From assembly GCA_018816205.1 (NCBI GenBank), contig JAHIWJ010000154.1, positions 1-11,864 on the forward strand: a stretch of DNA of 11,864 nucleotides, written 5' to 3'. Made by a program: the position numbers and the translations under genes. The notes under the pieces are model-generated. The model ran no database searches. It was not told the DNA's origin and saw only the letters and a program-made list of their open reading frames with translations. Of this stretch, positions 11,461 to 11,864 are shown piece after piece (position 1 is the stretch's first letter; each line of letters opens with the position of its first letter). This stretch comes from Nanobdellota archaeon. GTDB lineage: Archaea; Nanobdellota; Nanobdellia; Pacearchaeales; GW2011-AR1.

Positions 11461-11864
11461 TTACTCTATCTCGGCAAAAAAGTAGTACGTCGTGCTACCT
11501 CCGTCTCCGCTGTGGCCGTCTTCCAGTACAAGCATTTCAAAGTCGTGCGGATTGCTGTCAAAACCACTTGCATCACTTTCAAGCAAAGCTGTGAAAACAA
11601 CGCTCGCAGTTGTAGGCTCGTACAACAGAACTTCCTCAAAAGTCCCGTCAGTGCCTTCTCCAGAGCTGTCAAAGACATCTGTGCTTAGACATTCGCCGAC
11701 GGTAAAGTTCAGATTAGCAGTGAAAAACTCTGCATGACTGTTTGCGTCAGTGAAAGTTATATCAACACCGTCACCGTCGTCATCAGCAATGTTGAACGCG
11801 TCCTCAAGCTGAGTCAAGTTCATACCAGCAACATTAGTTGCTCCTGCAGACTCTCCACTCGTCG
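11461..11864 (-). CDS. Partial acidic, probably extracellular protein (C-terminal part)
   Basis: The frame is open to the window edge, so the N-terminus is missing; 133 residues plus the stop are visible. An ATG at 11823 exists, but the codons before it (TSGESAGATNVAG) continue the same style, so the true start is outside. The protein is strongly acidic and rich in Asp, Glu, Thr and Ser. FNIADDDGDGVDITFTDANS resembles a calcium-binding DxDGDG loop. The rest suggests beta strands (ITFTDANSHAEFFTANLNFT, ASVVFTALLESDASGFDSN, DFEMLVLED), ending STTYYFFAEIE. There is one Cys in GECLSTDVF. Composition fits an S-layer or other surface protein; no family identified. Confidence 0.7.
   Translation of the reverse strand, partial: TSGESAGATNVAGMNLTQLEDAFNIADDDGDGVDITFTDANSHAEFFTANLNFTVGECLSTDVFDSSGEGTDGTFEEVLLYEPTTASVVFTALLESDASGFDSNPHDFEMLVLEDGHSGDGGSTTYYFFAEIE

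Overview
This window most likely comes from an archaeon of the DPANN group, Woesearchaeota/Pacearchaeota-like at a guess. Archaeal markers are aIF2-beta, a DUF424 protein, a Dim2/Krr1-type KH protein, an intron-containing tRNA-Asn, and A/T-rich TATA boxes about 25 nt upstream of leaderless start codons. The DPANN placement is an inference from the mix: archaeal information genes beside a bacterial-type MnmA, FtsZ, small membrane proteins and fibre-like secreted proteins. Base composition is moderately AT-rich and no species can be named.

Left part (1-2700): a decayed GNAT acetyltransferase on the minus strand overlaps the stop of a Cys-rich membrane protein. A symmetric TATA element sits between that gene and the first secreted fibre-like protein (1237-2409), which carries four GNVGIGT-type repeats. 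The gap after it holds what looks like the wreck of another minus-strand gene.

Middle (2701-5450): aIF2-beta, a broken ORF of about 80 codons, a DUF424 protein, a second secreted fibre-like protein (3826-4794) and the KH protein. The two fibre-like proteins share a mature N-terminus (VVSHGA-x-QVFFSD), a Cys-bearing C-terminal module and a 13-nt identical promoter core. They look like a co-regulated pair of cell-surface appendage proteins placed among translation genes.

Centre (5450-6245): a 30-residue Lys/Ala peptide gene, a tRNA-Asn(GUU) with a 79-nt intron and an odd C at position 55, and a small tail-anchored membrane protein. The last is divergent from mnmA and shares a TATA box with it.

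Right part (6246-11864): mnmA and a nitroreductase on the plus strand face a minus-strand series: ftsZ, a DHH/DHHA1 phosphoesterase coupled by an ATGA overlap to an UPF0173-type metallo-hydrolase, an orphan 142-residue protein, and the C-terminal part of an acidic, probably extracellular protein cut by the window edge. No CRISPR array, transposase or integrase was seen. The most interesting material is the fibre-protein pair, the shared bidirectional promoters, the tRNA intron, and the three decaying genes within the first 3.5 kb.
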